From Chloroflexota bacterium (GTDB lineage: Bacteria > Chloroflexota > Anaerolineae > Anaerolineales > Anaerolineaceae), in contig WOUT01000006.1 of assembly GCA_009773005.1 (NCBI GenBank), positions 1-64,000 of the forward strand: a stretch of DNA of 64,000 nucleotides, in the 5' to 3' direction. This document shows, one piece after another, positions 9,701-18,466 of the stretch (positions within the stretch are counted from its first letter, which is position 1; each line of letters opens with the position of its first letter). The notes below the pieces were generated by a model. That model worked only from the letters and a program-made list of their open reading frames with translations. It was not told the origin of the DNA and ran no database searches. A program made the position numbers and the translations under genes.

Positions 9701-10406
9701 ATTCACTGTGTCCACCACAACAGTCCATATTGAAAACATCGCCCCCATGTTGGGTGCGATCACTGGTCCAATTGAGCCAGTTGCAATTACATCGCCTGTG
9801 AGCGTCAGCGGTGGCTTCACCGATCCCGGTATCCTGGATACCCACATCGTTTCCATCGATTGGGGTGACTTAACTACTTCTGCTGGTACTGTAACAGAAT
9901 CGAATGGTTCTGGTTCTGTCCGTGGTTCTCATACATACACAACCCCCGGTGTCTATACCATCTCAATGGTCGTCACGGATAAAGACGGAGCAGTATCCAA
10001 CACCGTCACCTTTGCCGATGTGGTCATCTATAATCCAAACGGCGGGTTTATCACCGGCAGTGGGTGGTTCATCTCTCCTGCAGATGGTTATAAAGCAAAA
10101 TTCGACGTCATGGCAAAATACCATAAGGGTTCTATCATCCCAGAGGGAAACACCGAATTTATCCTTAGCGATAGCTTCATTTTTAGAAGCACCAGTTATG
10201 GATGGCTGGTGGTGGCTGGCAAGTATGCACAACTCAAAGGCAGTGGTACGATCAATGGTGAAGGAGAGTACTTCTTCATGATTACAGAGTTGGATGATTC
10301 TCCGGATACCCTTCAAATTAAAGTGTGGGATGCTGCTGGTGCGATCATTTATGATACGGTGACCATGCAACCTTTGGGAGGTGGAAACATAAGTATCAAG
10401 AAATGA
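6744..10406 (+). CDS. Secreted ExeM/NucH-like nuclease with Lamin-tail and PKD domains
   Basis: A 1220-residue exported protein. In order: signal peptide (1-29, VQA cleavage), Lamin-tail domain (about 32-150, NDFIELYNLG), a bacterial Ig-like domain (about 206-310), an OB-type region, an endonuclease/exonuclease/phosphatase domain (about 580-905), two PKD domains (about 905-1090) and a C-terminal post-PKD domain with YGWLVVAGKYA. Nuclease motifs are EMEND (near 640), NHLKSKGS (near 748), GDLNAY (near 800) and ADHDP (near 898), matching the Mg-binding and His/Asp residues of the EEP superfamily. ExeM/NucH relatives digest extracellular DNA. ATG follows TGGAGGAA. A terminator follows directly, so it is a single-gene unit. 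Confidence 0.92.
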   Translation: MKKTFQLLLPVVVILAMLLGFVPAYPVQAVSPNIVISQVYGGGGNSGAQYQNDFIELYNLGTTPIDITGWSVQYASSAGSSWQKTSLTGTIQPGKYYLIQEAVGTSCSGLPCGVPLPTPNATGSIAMSATAGKVALVNNSTTLTGTCPAGLVDFIGYGAANCSETSPTPALSNTTAALRKLNGAQDTDNNLADFTIGAPNPRNTPPPDAAPAVVSTVPADGASAVPYDTDVTVTFTEPVNVTSAWYTLSCSISGSHTAAVSGGPTTFTINPDTDFISGDSCTLTVLANQITDQDLNDPPDNMIANFTVGFSTADACTLSYTPIYEIQGSGATVALTGSRTTMGVVIGDYEGPSPALRGFFIQDLTGDGNPATSDGIFVFEGSNANSVNLGDVVRVTGNAGENQGQSQISIGNIIKCGTGSVDPVDVTLPFASADYTEQYEGMLVRLPQTLTVTEMYQLGRFDEVLLSSGGRLQQPTNVTTPGAAALALQDQNNLNQILVDDASQAQNPDPILFGRGGLPLSASNTLRGGDTATGIVGIMTYTWGGNSASPNSFRVRPINALNGYVNFEASNPRPESAPALTGRVRVAGMNLLNFFNTFSGCTNGVGGLATDCRGAENQMEFDRQWQKTVAAITGTNADVIGVIEMENDGYGTNSAIKFLVDQLNAAAYPGTYAFIDADTGTGQTNALGLDAIKVGLVYKTAKVTPVGTTAALNSEAFINAGDSTPRNRAALAQAFEEVGTGARFVVTVNHLKSKGSACNAPDGLDGQGNCNIVRTNAANILTAWLASDPTRTGDPDALIIGDLNAYAMEDPITAIKSAGYTNLVHQFGGDEAYSYVFDGQWGYLDHALSNASLTPQVTGVSDWHINSDEPSVLDYNTNFKTANLITTLYAPDEFRIADHDPILIDLDLVNNPPTASAGGPYVANEGDPLITLNATGYDPDGTAVTFAWDLDNDNVFEVSGQTATLDPVDGAFDYPVSVKVTDATGLFTVSTTTVHIENIAPMLGAITGPIEPVAITSPVSVSGGFTDPGILDTHIVSIDWGDLTTSAGTVTESNGSGSVRGSHTYTTPGVYTISMVVTDKDGAVSNTVTFADVVIYNPNGGFITGSGWFISPADGYKAKFDVMAKYHKGSIIPEGNTEFILSDSFIFRSTSYGWLVVAGKYAQLKGSGTINGEGEYFFMITELDDSPDTLQIKVWDAAGAIIYDTVTMQPLGGGNISIKK

Positions 10407-10427
10407 TCTTGTAAGATGATGTACGCT

Positions 10428-10458
10428 CAGAGGCACAGTGTCGCTGTGCCTCTGTTTG
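10428..10458 (+). terminator. Terminator after the nuclease gene
   Basis: A perfect 11-bp stem (CAGAGGCACAG / CTGTGCCTCTG) with a 5-nt loop is followed by a short T tract, 21 bp after the stop codon. Confidence 0.8.
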
Positions 10459-10746
10459 GTTAGACCATAAAAACAAGTGACTAACTATAACTTCCTCACG
10501 GGCACAAATCATTCAATCATCCTGGTTAAAAGCGTGTTTGAATTTAGAACCAGGTCGGCGATATCGGCGATACACTTCCATTTGATGTAAGCCGCTGGAG
10601 TACAGGATCATCATGTAAGTAATAATTGATTCCTTTAAATGGACCTGTAAATGGACCGCTAGACCAACCCAAGACTGTGATAAACTTTGCTTCTACATAT
10701 TAAAACATGGACAAGCCAACCCGATCAAACTAATGAGAGGATACTT
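10459..10746. other. Gap before glmS with a possible coding remnant
   Basis: On the minus strand a 48-codon frame without Met runs from about 10690 to the TAA at 10544 and has protein-like composition; it may be the decayed end of an old gene. A 7-bp inverted repeat (10521-10527 and 10548-10554) and a short direct repeat (TAAATGGACC twice, about 10635-10656) are also present. Confidence 0.3.
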
Positions 10747-12534
10747 ATGTGCGGTATTTTTGGCATTGTGACTGAAAAAGAAGAAAAGCTGGGCCCAATT
10801 TTGATCGAGGCAGCCAGACGTCTCACCTACCGCGGATATGATTCGGTCGGAGCGGCAACCATCAGCGGCGGCAAAATTGACCTGCGCAAAGACGTCGGCC
10901 GGGTGGATGAAGTAGCCGCCAAGTACCACCTATCCGAGATGACCGGTCAGCGCGGCATTACCCAACTGCGCTGGGCGACCTTTGGTGAACCTTCACAGAT
11001 CAACTCTCAACCGCACCTCGATTCAGATGGTGACATTGTGGGCGCGCACAATGGCAACGTGGTCAACAACGTCGAGCTCCGGCAGCAATTCATTGCAGAA
11101 GGGATGACCGTCCGTTCGCAAAACGACGGCGAGTCCTGCGTCCATGCCGTCGAACGCTACATTAATAAGGGTTATGATTTCATCGAAGCGATCCGCCTGG
11201 CATACGGTGACTTGCAGGGCGATTACGCGTTCGTCATCGGGCAGATCAACGATGACAAACTTTATGCCATCAAAAAAGGCTCGGGTCTGGTGGTTGGGAT
11301 CGGCGAGGGCTTTACCTGTGTTTCTTCAGATCTGCCTTCCTTACTACCGCTTACTTGCACGATCATCCGCCTCAATGATGGGGAGATCATCACTCTATGG
11401 GCGGATCGAGTGGATCTGCGCTCGGTCCGAGACGGCGCTATCATCGACCGCCAGCCTGAATTGATCACCGAAGAGATGAGCGCCGTTCAGAAAAGCGGCT
11501 TTGACCACTTCATGCTCAAAGAGATCCACGAACAGCCCCAGGCGGCGCGTGAAGTGCTGCACATGCTGGAAGGCAGCACAGACGTTCAAACCGTGCTGGA
11601 TAAGATCAAAGCCGCCCGCCATGTTTACTTCCTCGGATGCGGTACAAGCTATCACGCCTGCCAGGCAGGCTCAGTTTACTTTGCCCAGCTCGCCAGTAAA
11701 TCCGTCATTCCGGTCGTGGCAACCCAGTTCATTCCTCAATACCTGCCGGCGGTCAACCATGAGGATGTCGGCATTTTCGTCAGCCAATCGGGTGAGACCA
11801 AAGATGTGCTGAACGCCCTTCAGGCTGCCGAAGCGTCAGGCATGACCTGTTACGGGCTTGCTAACGTCATCGGTTCAACCCTCACCCGTTCCACCGCTGC
11901 CTGGTTACCGTTGTGCTGCGGCTATGAGATCAGTGTGCCCGCTACAAAAACCTTCACCAACCAGGTGGTCACTTTTCTTTATCTGGCGTACCGTTTGGGA
12001 GATCGCGACACCAAAGAACTTGAAAATATTCCCGAATTGATGGAGCAGACGATTGTATTGACCGCGCCGCAAGTAGAGGCGCTAGTCCCGTCCATCAACG
12101 CATGGAACGATCTCTATTGCCTTGGCTACGGCGCAACCTATGCCATGGCGCTCGAGGGAGCTCTCAAGCTTAAAGAGATCACCTACGCGCATTGTGAAGG
12201 CATGCTTTCGACTGAATTCAAACACGGTCCGCTCTCTGCAGTAACAAAAGACTTCCCCATCCTGTTCGTGGCTGGACCACAGGATGTACCGTTGATCGTC
12301 AGCGGGCTCAATGAAGTCACCTGCCGCGGTGGACGAGCTATCGCCATTGGTGAAGAGGACGAACGTTTGCGCGCTAATGCCAGTGATGTCATCATCATCC
12401 CAAGCTCCAGCCCGATGATCTCCTCCCTGCTAGCCGTAATCCCCCTCCAGCTGCTTTCGTATCAAATGGCAGTCGCCAGAGGGTATGATCCGGACTTTCC
12501 GCGGAATTTGAGTAAAACCCTAACCGTGGATTGA
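10747..12534 (+). CDS. glmS: GlmS-like glutamine-dependent aminotransferase
   Basis: This 595-residue protein has the GlmS order: N-terminal Ntn glutaminase starting with the nucleophile Cys (MCGIFGIV), then two SIS domains (near 290-420 and 460-590). GCGTSYHA and SQSGETKD are the sugar-phosphate-binding SIS motifs; TEFKHGP and the C-terminal PRNLSKTLTVD match the isomerase part. GlmS makes glucosamine 6-phosphate from fructose 6-phosphate and glutamine for cell wall precursors. ATG at 10747 is chosen because mature GlmS must begin with Met-Cys; GAGAGG precedes it. Odd points are RWATFG in place of the usual RWATHG and NSQPH in place of NAHPH in the glutaminase domain, so a divergent sugar aminotransferase is possible. 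Confidence 0.87.
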   Translation: MCGIFGIVTEKEEKLGPILIEAARRLTYRGYDSVGAATISGGKIDLRKDVGRVDEVAAKYHLSEMTGQRGITQLRWATFGEPSQINSQPHLDSDGDIVGAHNGNVVNNVELRQQFIAEGMTVRSQNDGESCVHAVERYINKGYDFIEAIRLAYGDLQGDYAFVIGQINDDKLYAIKKGSGLVVGIGEGFTCVSSDLPSLLPLTCTIIRLNDGEIITLWADRVDLRSVRDGAIIDRQPELITEEMSAVQKSGFDHFMLKEIHEQPQAAREVLHMLEGSTDVQTVLDKIKAARHVYFLGCGTSYHACQAGSVYFAQLASKSVIPVVATQFIPQYLPAVNHEDVGIFVSQSGETKDVLNALQAAEASGMTCYGLANVIGSTLTRSTAAWLPLCCGYEISVPATKTFTNQVVTFLYLAYRLGDRDTKELENIPELMEQTIVLTAPQVEALVPSINAWNDLYCLGYGATYAMALEGALKLKEITYAHCEGMLSTEFKHGPLSAVTKDFPILFVAGPQDVPLIVSGLNEVTCRGGRAIAIGEEDERLRANASDVIIIPSSSPMISSLLAVIPLQLLSYQMAVARGYDPDFPRNLSKTLTVD

Positions 12535-12789
12535 AAAAGAGATAGGCATAACAATAAAATAGGGCGCAAATTCAAATTCTTGCCCCCAGTTCGTGTTCAA
12601 AAACACCCACTGATCAAGGGGTATCGTCTGTAATCCCTGCCCTTTGTGTCCGATGATATAAATCTACGCATTCGGAAGTCGTTATTATCATGAAATCGTA
12701 CAAAAGCTCCATGAGGAGTTCAGTGGGGTAAATATTTTGCGTGAATTTCGGAATTTTCAAACTGCGTGATTATTCAATTGCCAACCGGT

Positions 12790-15222
12790 TCAATTAAGTA
12801 ATTTTTCCGCCTCCCCCGCTCCCAATGGTTTTGAAAGAAAAAATCCTTGCCCAAATTTACATTGCAGGTCTTGGAAAATTCGTAATTGTTCGCTATCTTC
12901 AATTCCTTCAACAACTGTGTTCAATCCTATTTGGTGAGCCATGTTGATGATCGACTTGCATATTTCATAACTCTTATTACTTTCCTCAATCCCCTGTGCG
13001 AATATCTTATCAATTTTAATTTCATTGATCGAAAAAATTTTCAGGTTGCTTAAGGAAGAATAACCAGTGCCAAAATCATCGATCGAAAACGAAACTCCCA
13101 TATTCCGAAGATCAGATAAATGGTCATTTATTGTTGACTGATCCATAATAAATGTGTTTTCTGTGATCTCCAGATTCAAGCGGGCAGGATCTAAACCTGT
13201 ATTGTTAAGAATTTCCTTGATTCTTTCAACCGCACCATTATTAATTATTTGTTTTCCTGAGATATTTACACTGATCGACATTGAGGATGAATCAGGATAT
13301 TCGAGGTGCCATTTGTGCATTTGGGAGCAAGCTTCATTTAATACCCAATCCCCAATCGGGTTTATGGCGCCTGAATCTTCAGCGATCGGGATAAAATCAT
13401 CCGGTTCCAATAATCCACGCATCGGATGCTCCCAGCGAAGAAGCGCTTCAAACCCTGAAATGCTGCCAGATTGCAGCCGGTATATTGGCTGAAACTGAAG
13501 GATAAATTCATTGTTGGTTATTGCACGATGGAATTCACTTTCAACCATAAATTGGTAGGTGGCTGCCGTTCCCATTTCGATGGTAAAGATCTCAAACCTC
13601 GATTTTCCACCCTTTTTTGCAGTATACATGGCGATATCTACATCACGTAATATTTCTTCAGAATTCTTATACCCGCTAATGCCCTGGACTATCCCGATAC
13701 TGCAAGTAATCAACGCTTTGTTACCATTATAAAGATACGGCCTCTGTAACTCAGATAATATACGGTTAGCCACTGATAAAGTCACATTTTTCTTGCGAGT
13801 GTTTTCGAGAAGAATTACAAACTCGTCTCCACCAAACCTCGCTAACGTATCAACTGATCTGATACATTTATTCAACCTTTGACCGAGTTCGATCAAAGCC
13901 AGGTCTCCAACAGTATGTCCAAGGACATCGTTGATAGCCTTAAAGTTGTCTAAATCAAGGAATAGTACAGAATAATCCCACTTGTTCTCTCTTATGTTCT
14001 TTTCGATGGCATGATCCAATCGATTGATCAATAAAACGCGGTTCGCCAAACCTGTTAAAGCATCATGCATCGCGTCATACGATAACTTCTTCTGGATCAG
14101 ATTACGCTTTACGATTTCTTCTTGGAGATCTTTATTGGCATTATCCAGATTCCTGGTTTGCAGTTTTAATTGTTCGAGTACTTTTGTCAGATTTTTCACC
14201 AACTGTTCGTTTTCATGCAATACAATTAGTTGACGCAAGATTACAAAACCGAAGATAAATCCAACACCAATAATTAACTCATTCTTTACTGAGAGATCAG
14301 AATCATGATAAACAACTAATAGAACAAACGCGCCTGCGATAGTAAAGTATGGAAAATAATATAATAATTTTGGAATCCTGGTTCGTAATGCAACAACATT
14401 CGCATTCTCATTAGTAATTAAGGTATCAGTTTTGGCTGACACAGCTTGATATAAACCGGCATAGGCAATTAGAATACTGGAATACCACCAGCCCAGGTCA
14501 AGTAAATTGCCGCTAATATACGTCTCTGATAAACTTTGCAACCCAAAAATACAATCAGTAATAATTAATAAAAGTACACTAAAACTCAAGATCCAGGTTG
14601 ATCCTGAATATGAGGTTTCTGATCTATAGTAGAGCACGACCATTAAGGCGAAAAGTAGAATCAAATCACCGACCGGATAAGCGATAGCCAGAACTTGTTC
14701 AAGCGGTGAAACGCCTGTTTGCGAAACGAGGGTTGGCGCGAACAAAAACACCCAAAAACCCAACGATGCTGCTGACATGATAATGCTGATATCCAAACCT
14801 CGTTTGATCCATTCCACTGGTTTTAATTTCGTCGATATCAAAAAAATAACCCCAACGAGAAAGAGCGGGTAAAAAAATAAATAAGCGGCATCAGCAGAAG
14901 AAGGAAAAGGAGTAGCGTGCAAAATCACTTCATTGTAAGTCCAAAGAACGTCCCCTGAAAAGGTAGCAAACTGGGCAACCGCAAGAATTGCCCACCCGTT
15001 AGATAACTTTTTTGAAACCCGACGGGATCGAATTGACGCGGCAATAACTCCAACAAATGCGAGAAGATTGTAAAATATCGACAAAGTATTCGATACTGCA
15101 ATACGGGTGTTTTCGGTAGAAATTTTTTTTTCGAGTATGTACGTTACCAAGGGAATTACTAATACAATTATTGTTAGTAATCGAAAATGACTCAATCGAT
15201 TTTGAAAATATGATTTAATCAC
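12790..15222 (-). CDS. Multi-spanning membrane GGDEF-EAL protein
   Basis: About 810 residues. The first 330 hold around nine hydrophobic helices, followed by a coiled linker, a GGDEF domain (about 380-545) and an EAL domain (about 560-810). The GGDEF motif is intact (RFGGDEF) with an I-site RSVD five residues before it. The EAL domain keeps EALLRW, EITEN, DDFGTGYSS, KIDK, VVEGIE and GQGFF, all metal and catalytic residues, so both synthesis and breakdown of c-di-GMP are possible. A GTG at 15222 follows GAGGT and is my choice; a TTG at 15276 would add 18 residues. It is transcribed alone, convergent with glmS. Confidence 0.9.
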   Translation of the reverse strand: MIKSYFQNRLSHFRLLTIIVLVIPLVTYILEKKISTENTRIAVSNTLSIFYNLLAFVGVIAASIRSRRVSKKLSNGWAILAVAQFATFSGDVLWTYNEVILHATPFPSSADAAYLFFYPLFLVGVIFLISTKLKPVEWIKRGLDISIIMSAASLGFWVFLFAPTLVSQTGVSPLEQVLAIAYPVGDLILLFALMVVLYYRSETSYSGSTWILSFSVLLLIITDCIFGLQSLSETYISGNLLDLGWWYSSILIAYAGLYQAVSAKTDTLITNENANVVALRTRIPKLLYYFPYFTIAGAFVLLVVYHDSDLSVKNELIIGVGFIFGFVILRQLIVLHENEQLVKNLTKVLEQLKLQTRNLDNANKDLQEEIVKRNLIQKKLSYDAMHDALTGLANRVLLINRLDHAIEKNIRENKWDYSVLFLDLDNFKAINDVLGHTVGDLALIELGQRLNKCIRSVDTLARFGGDEFVILLENTRKKNVTLSVANRILSELQRPYLYNGNKALITCSIGIVQGISGYKNSEEILRDVDIAMYTAKKGGKSRFEIFTIEMGTAATYQFMVESEFHRAITNNEFILQFQPIYRLQSGSISGFEALLRWEHPMRGLLEPDDFIPIAEDSGAINPIGDWVLNEACSQMHKWHLEYPDSSSMSISVNISGKQIINNGAVERIKEILNNTGLDPARLNLEITENTFIMDQSTINDHLSDLRNMGVSFSIDDFGTGYSSLSNLKIFSINEIKIDKIFAQGIEESNKSYEICKSIINMAHQIGLNTVVEGIEDSEQLRIFQDLQCKFGQGFFLSKPLGAGEAEKLLN

Positions 15223-15533
15223 TAATAAACCTCGAATAACTCTCGGTCTAAATATTACCGAGTAAAAATTTCGCAACGATTACAATGCTTTTAGGATAAT
15301 TTCAATTATATATTAGATTATAATAATTTTGTAGTTAATTTATTGTAAATACCATTAAACAATTGTAGAAATAGCAGGAATTAATGTTTGCTTCTTATAT
15401 AAAAAACTGCGGCGTTAATAAACGTAAATGCAACTGCAAGATAAATGTCATACAAATAACAAGACTGCCTGCGTATTGGCATATTCAATAGGTTACATAA
15501 GTCCCTATTTTTCCGTAATTGTCTGATGACTGA
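15223..15533. other. AT-rich divergent spacer
   Basis: This stretch lies between the GGDEF-EAL gene and the GNAT-like promoter. It is very AT-rich and shows no open frame with a plausible start. Promoter elements for the minus-strand gene must lie here but none is clear. Confidence 0.4.
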
Positions 15534-15562
15534 TTGACACTCCCTTTTCAGCCTGCTATACT
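15534..15562 (+). promoter_or_regulatory. Sigma70-like promoter of the GNAT-like gene
   Basis: TTGACA (15534-15539), 17-bp spacer, TATACT (15557-15562), 41 bp before the start codon. This is close to consensus. Confidence 0.85.
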
Positions 15563-15602
15563 TTTTTAATACATATCTATTCTCTCTAGAAAAGGATTTG
15601 AA

Positions 15603-16328
15603 ATGAAAGTAGATCTCCCGACCGCTGTATCTGTTGAAGAAATGAAAATTGATGTCCGCGAAATTGAAGGCATATTGTCCTCTCCTCCGATGAAGATGCC
15701 TGTCTGGACTGGCGCCCAGGTAAAACTGCCAGATGGTCGCATGCTCTACATCCGTTCAATTCAGGATAGCGATATTAAACCAATGCTTGGCTACCTCGAA
15801 AAAGTCATGAAAGTGGAAAAAGACTTTTATGACATCGTTGGTGTGCGTGTTTACGGTGAAGTGCTTGCACTGGTCCGAAAACGCTTAAAGGATCCCTTTA
15901 CCTTCGTTGGTCTCGTCGATGGTGAATGGCTCGGATTCGCCAATGGTCGTGCCTGGGACAAAGATATTGCTGTCAGCCTTCACACCCTGACCTTCTCCCG
16001 CCGCGCCAAACTCGGTTGGCCGATGTACTACGCCAAGACCTACTACGCGATGGAAATGCTCAAGGTTCAAGAGTGGTGGTCAACCTTCGAAAGCTACAAT
16101 GGCTGGCGAATGGCTGGTCTATCCATGGCACAACCCACCAAACCATTCCCGCAATTCCAGCACGAATTGGGCGGCGCCAAGATTTTCTATGTCAATCAGG
16201 ATATGTGGACAGGCCGTTTGAAAGAGTATTGCAAACAAATTATTGGTGATGATTTGAATTTCAAGGTTACCGATGAAGTTCTAAAAGCCAATGAAAACTT
16301 CCACGTTTCAGAAACTCTTGATCTCTAA
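15603..16328 (+). CDS. GNAT-fold-like protein of unknown substrate
   Basis: A 241-residue soluble protein. The middle (residues about 38-130) reads like the start of a GNAT acetyltransferase fold: a strand with LPDGRMLYIRSIQDSDI, a helix, then FVGLVDGEWLGFANGR. The acetyl-CoA pyrophosphate loop is not clear, so catalysis is uncertain. It has its own strong promoter and a terminator, so it is a separate unit just ahead of the FdrA operon on the same strand. It may belong to the same catabolic locus, but the function cannot be named. Confidence 0.55.
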   Translation: MKVDLPTAVSVEEMKIDVREIEGILSSPPMKMPVWTGAQVKLPDGRMLYIRSIQDSDIKPMLGYLEKVMKVEKDFYDIVGVRVYGEVLALVRKRLKDPFTFVGLVDGEWLGFANGRAWDKDIAVSLHTLTFSRRAKLGWPMYYAKTYYAMEMLKVQEWWSTFESYNGWRMAGLSMAQPTKPFPQFQHELGGAKIFYVNQDMWTGRLKEYCKQIIGDDLNFKVTDEVLKANENFHVSETLDL

Positions 16329-16352
16329 TAAATAATATTAATATTACGTCTT

Positions 16353-16397
16353 ACATCCTCTGTATTCTGTCCATTCGAACCAGGGGATGTTTTTTTT
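16353..16397 (+). terminator. Terminator after the GNAT-like gene
   Basis: ACATCCTC and GGGGATGT form an 8-bp stem with one mismatch and a long loop, followed by a run of eight T. It isolates the GNAT-like unit from fdrA. Confidence 0.7.
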
Positions 16398-16453
16398 CAC
16401 AAACATACTATCAAAGTCATGAAGTTTGTCATACAAATAGAGATTAAGGTAAT

Positions 16454-16482
16454 TTGACTAGGATTTTTCGGCGTGTTATAGT
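16454..16482 (+). promoter_or_regulatory. Sigma70-like promoter of the fdrA operon
   Basis: TTGACT (16454-16459), 17-bp spacer, TATAGT (16477-16482). The transcript would carry a leader of about 195 nt before fdrA, long enough for regulation. Confidence 0.75.
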
Positions 16483-16508
16483 GAATTATGTCCCTTGTTG
16501 CTATTTTG

Positions 16509-16636
16509 GAAAATCGGAACATAAGGAAATAATATTGAAATTTCAAATTAATATTGCCAATTCCTTGCCCAGTCTAACAAACAGCCATTTTCCAATTCGC
16601 AAAATACGATTTTCGTAAAATCTCTATGAAAATCGT
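16509..16636. promoter_or_regulatory. Repeated GAAAATCG boxes and hairpin in the fdrA leader
   Basis: GAAAATCG occurs at 16509-16516 and 16628-16635 and as its reverse complement at 16607-16614. The last two form a perfect 9-bp inverted repeat (ACGATTTTC 16606-16614, GAAAATCGT 16628-16636) with a 13-nt loop. This could be a repressor operator set with looping or an RNA hairpin in the leader. Confidence 0.5.
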
Positions 16637-16685
16637 TAGTTGTTAATTCTTGTGTTTATAAAATATTTTCCTCTCAGGAGCGATA

Positions 16686-18419
16686 ATGGCAACTGTAAAA
16701 ACTGAAATTCGCAGTGGTGTGTATTATGACTCAGCCAAGTTGATGCAATTGCAGAGAACTTTGGCTGGTCTGCCCGGAATTCTTGACGCTGGCGTTGTGA
16801 TGGGAACTGATTCCAACAAGGAATTACTTGCTCATATCGGACTCGATTCTGCAGAAGTGATGGCTTCAAAACCGGATGAATTGGTGATTGTTGTCAAATC
16901 GGATGACGCCAAAGCCGCAACCGAAGCATTATCCAAAGTGGATGAACTTCTCGCAGCCCGTAAAGGCAATCAGGACCAGGATTATTTACCCCGCTCGCTG
17001 GAATCTGCGGCTGAAATGCTGCCGAATGCCAGCTGGGTGATCATCTCAGTGGCAGGCCGCTATGCCGGAGGTGTGACCAGAGAAGCCTTGCGCCTGGGTA
17101 AACATGTTCACTTATTCAGTGATAATGTTTCGGTTGAAGAAGAAATTGAGTTAAAGAAACAAGCCCGCGAATTAGGTCTACTCGTCATGGGACCTGACTG
17201 TGGTACAGCCATGATTGGCGGAATGGGACTGGCATTTGCCAACAAGATCCGCCTCGGCCCGATCGGCATCGTGGCAGCAGCCGGTACCGGTTTGCAGCAG
17301 GTGGCTTGCCGCATCCATCAATTGGGCAGCGGCATCACCTCAGGTATTGGAACAGGCGGCAAGGACTTGTCAGAAAAAGTAGGGGCAATCACCTTTCTAA
17401 TGGCCTTGGATGTGTTAGCCCGCGACCCGGATACCAAAGTGATCGTGCTCACCTCCAAACCACCCTCACCAAAGGTAGCAGAAGAAGTATTGAAAGCAGC
17501 TCGTAAAGCCGGGAAACCCGTGGTGGTGAACTTTATTGCCCGGGCAGTGACCACCCTGCATGAAGGCAACCTCTTCTTTGCCACCGGGTTGGATGATGCC
17601 GCCCGTTTGGCTGTGGAACTTGCCAACCATCCGCCAAAGATCACAAGCGAAGCTGATCTCGAGTTGGAAAAATTCAAGCCGGAGCAGAAATATTTGCGCG
17701 GTCTCTTTTCTGGTGGTACCTTAGCCTATGAAGCCCAGCACATTCTGGCTGGTTATTTACCCAAGGTTTGGGCAAACTCCCCGATCAACAAAGAGTTCAA
17801 GATGACGAATGCCCTGGTCAGCCAGGAACATTCTATTATCGACCTCGGTGAGGACGAATTCACTGTAGGGCGCCTGCACCCAATGATGGACAATGAACTG
17901 CGCATCCGCAGGTTATATGAAGAAGCCAAAGACCCCGAGGTGGCAGTGATCATGCTGGATGTGGTGATAGGATATGGTTCACACCCCGACCCCGCCAGCG
18001 AAATTGCTCCAGCGATCAAGAACTGCCTCGAAGAGGCCAAAAAGGCCGGAAGACACCTTGAACTTGTGTGCGTCGTCACCGGAACCGATGAAGATCCGCA
18101 AGATTTCAATTCCCAGATCCAGCAGTTGAAAGAAGCCGGCGCGTGGGTAGACACCAGCAACGAAGTTGTCGTTCGCCGCATTGGCCGCATTCTTCGCGGA
18201 CTTGCAGAGCGTGGCAGTGTTGAAGCTGCAATGATCGGTAAACCGGTCGATTTGAATACCTTGAAGAAACCCATGGAAGCTATCAACGTGGGTCTTGAGT
18301 CTTTTTCAGAGAATCTGAAAGACCAGGGCGCTCCCCATGTTCAGGTTGATTGGAAACCACCCGCTGGCGGTAATGAACGCCTGATGGGTATTTTGGAAAG
18401 AATGAAACAAAAATCTTGA
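16686..18419 (+). CDS. fdrA: FdrA-family protein (oxamate carbamoyltransferase-type subunit)
   Basis: This 577-residue protein matches FdrA in length and layout: an N-terminal ACT-like piece with MGTDSNKELL (about residues 38-48), then CoA-ligase-like domains related to succinyl-CoA synthetase, with LLVMGPDCGTA (near 158) and GTGGKDLSEKVG (near 220). In E. coli, FdrA together with YlbE and YlbF forms the oxamate carbamoyltransferase of anaerobic allantoin use, which releases carbamoyl phosphate. Here a DUF1116 (YlbE-type) gene follows at 48 nt. AGGAG precedes the ATG. No YlbF (DUF2877) or carbamate kinase gene is seen in the window, so the substrate is not certain. Confidence 0.88.
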   Translation: MATVKTEIRSGVYYDSAKLMQLQRTLAGLPGILDAGVVMGTDSNKELLAHIGLDSAEVMASKPDELVIVVKSDDAKAATEALSKVDELLAARKGNQDQDYLPRSLESAAEMLPNASWVIISVAGRYAGGVTREALRLGKHVHLFSDNVSVEEEIELKKQARELGLLVMGPDCGTAMIGGMGLAFANKIRLGPIGIVAAAGTGLQQVACRIHQLGSGITSGIGTGGKDLSEKVGAITFLMALDVLARDPDTKVIVLTSKPPSPKVAEEVLKAARKAGKPVVVNFIARAVTTLHEGNLFFATGLDDAARLAVELANHPPKITSEADLELEKFKPEQKYLRGLFSGGTLAYEAQHILAGYLPKVWANSPINKEFKMTNALVSQEHSIIDLGEDEFTVGRLHPMMDNELRIRRLYEEAKDPEVAVIMLDVVIGYGSHPDPASEIAPAIKNCLEEAKKAGRHLELVCVVTGTDEDPQDFNSQIQQLKEAGAWVDTSNEVVVRRIGRILRGLAERGSVEAAMIGKPVDLNTLKKPMEAINVGLESFSENLKDQGAPHVQVDWKPPAGGNERLMGILERMKQKS

Positions 18420-18466
18420 TCAAGTTGGCAATGATCCATTGTAATTAAATACCTGGAGGAATAAAC

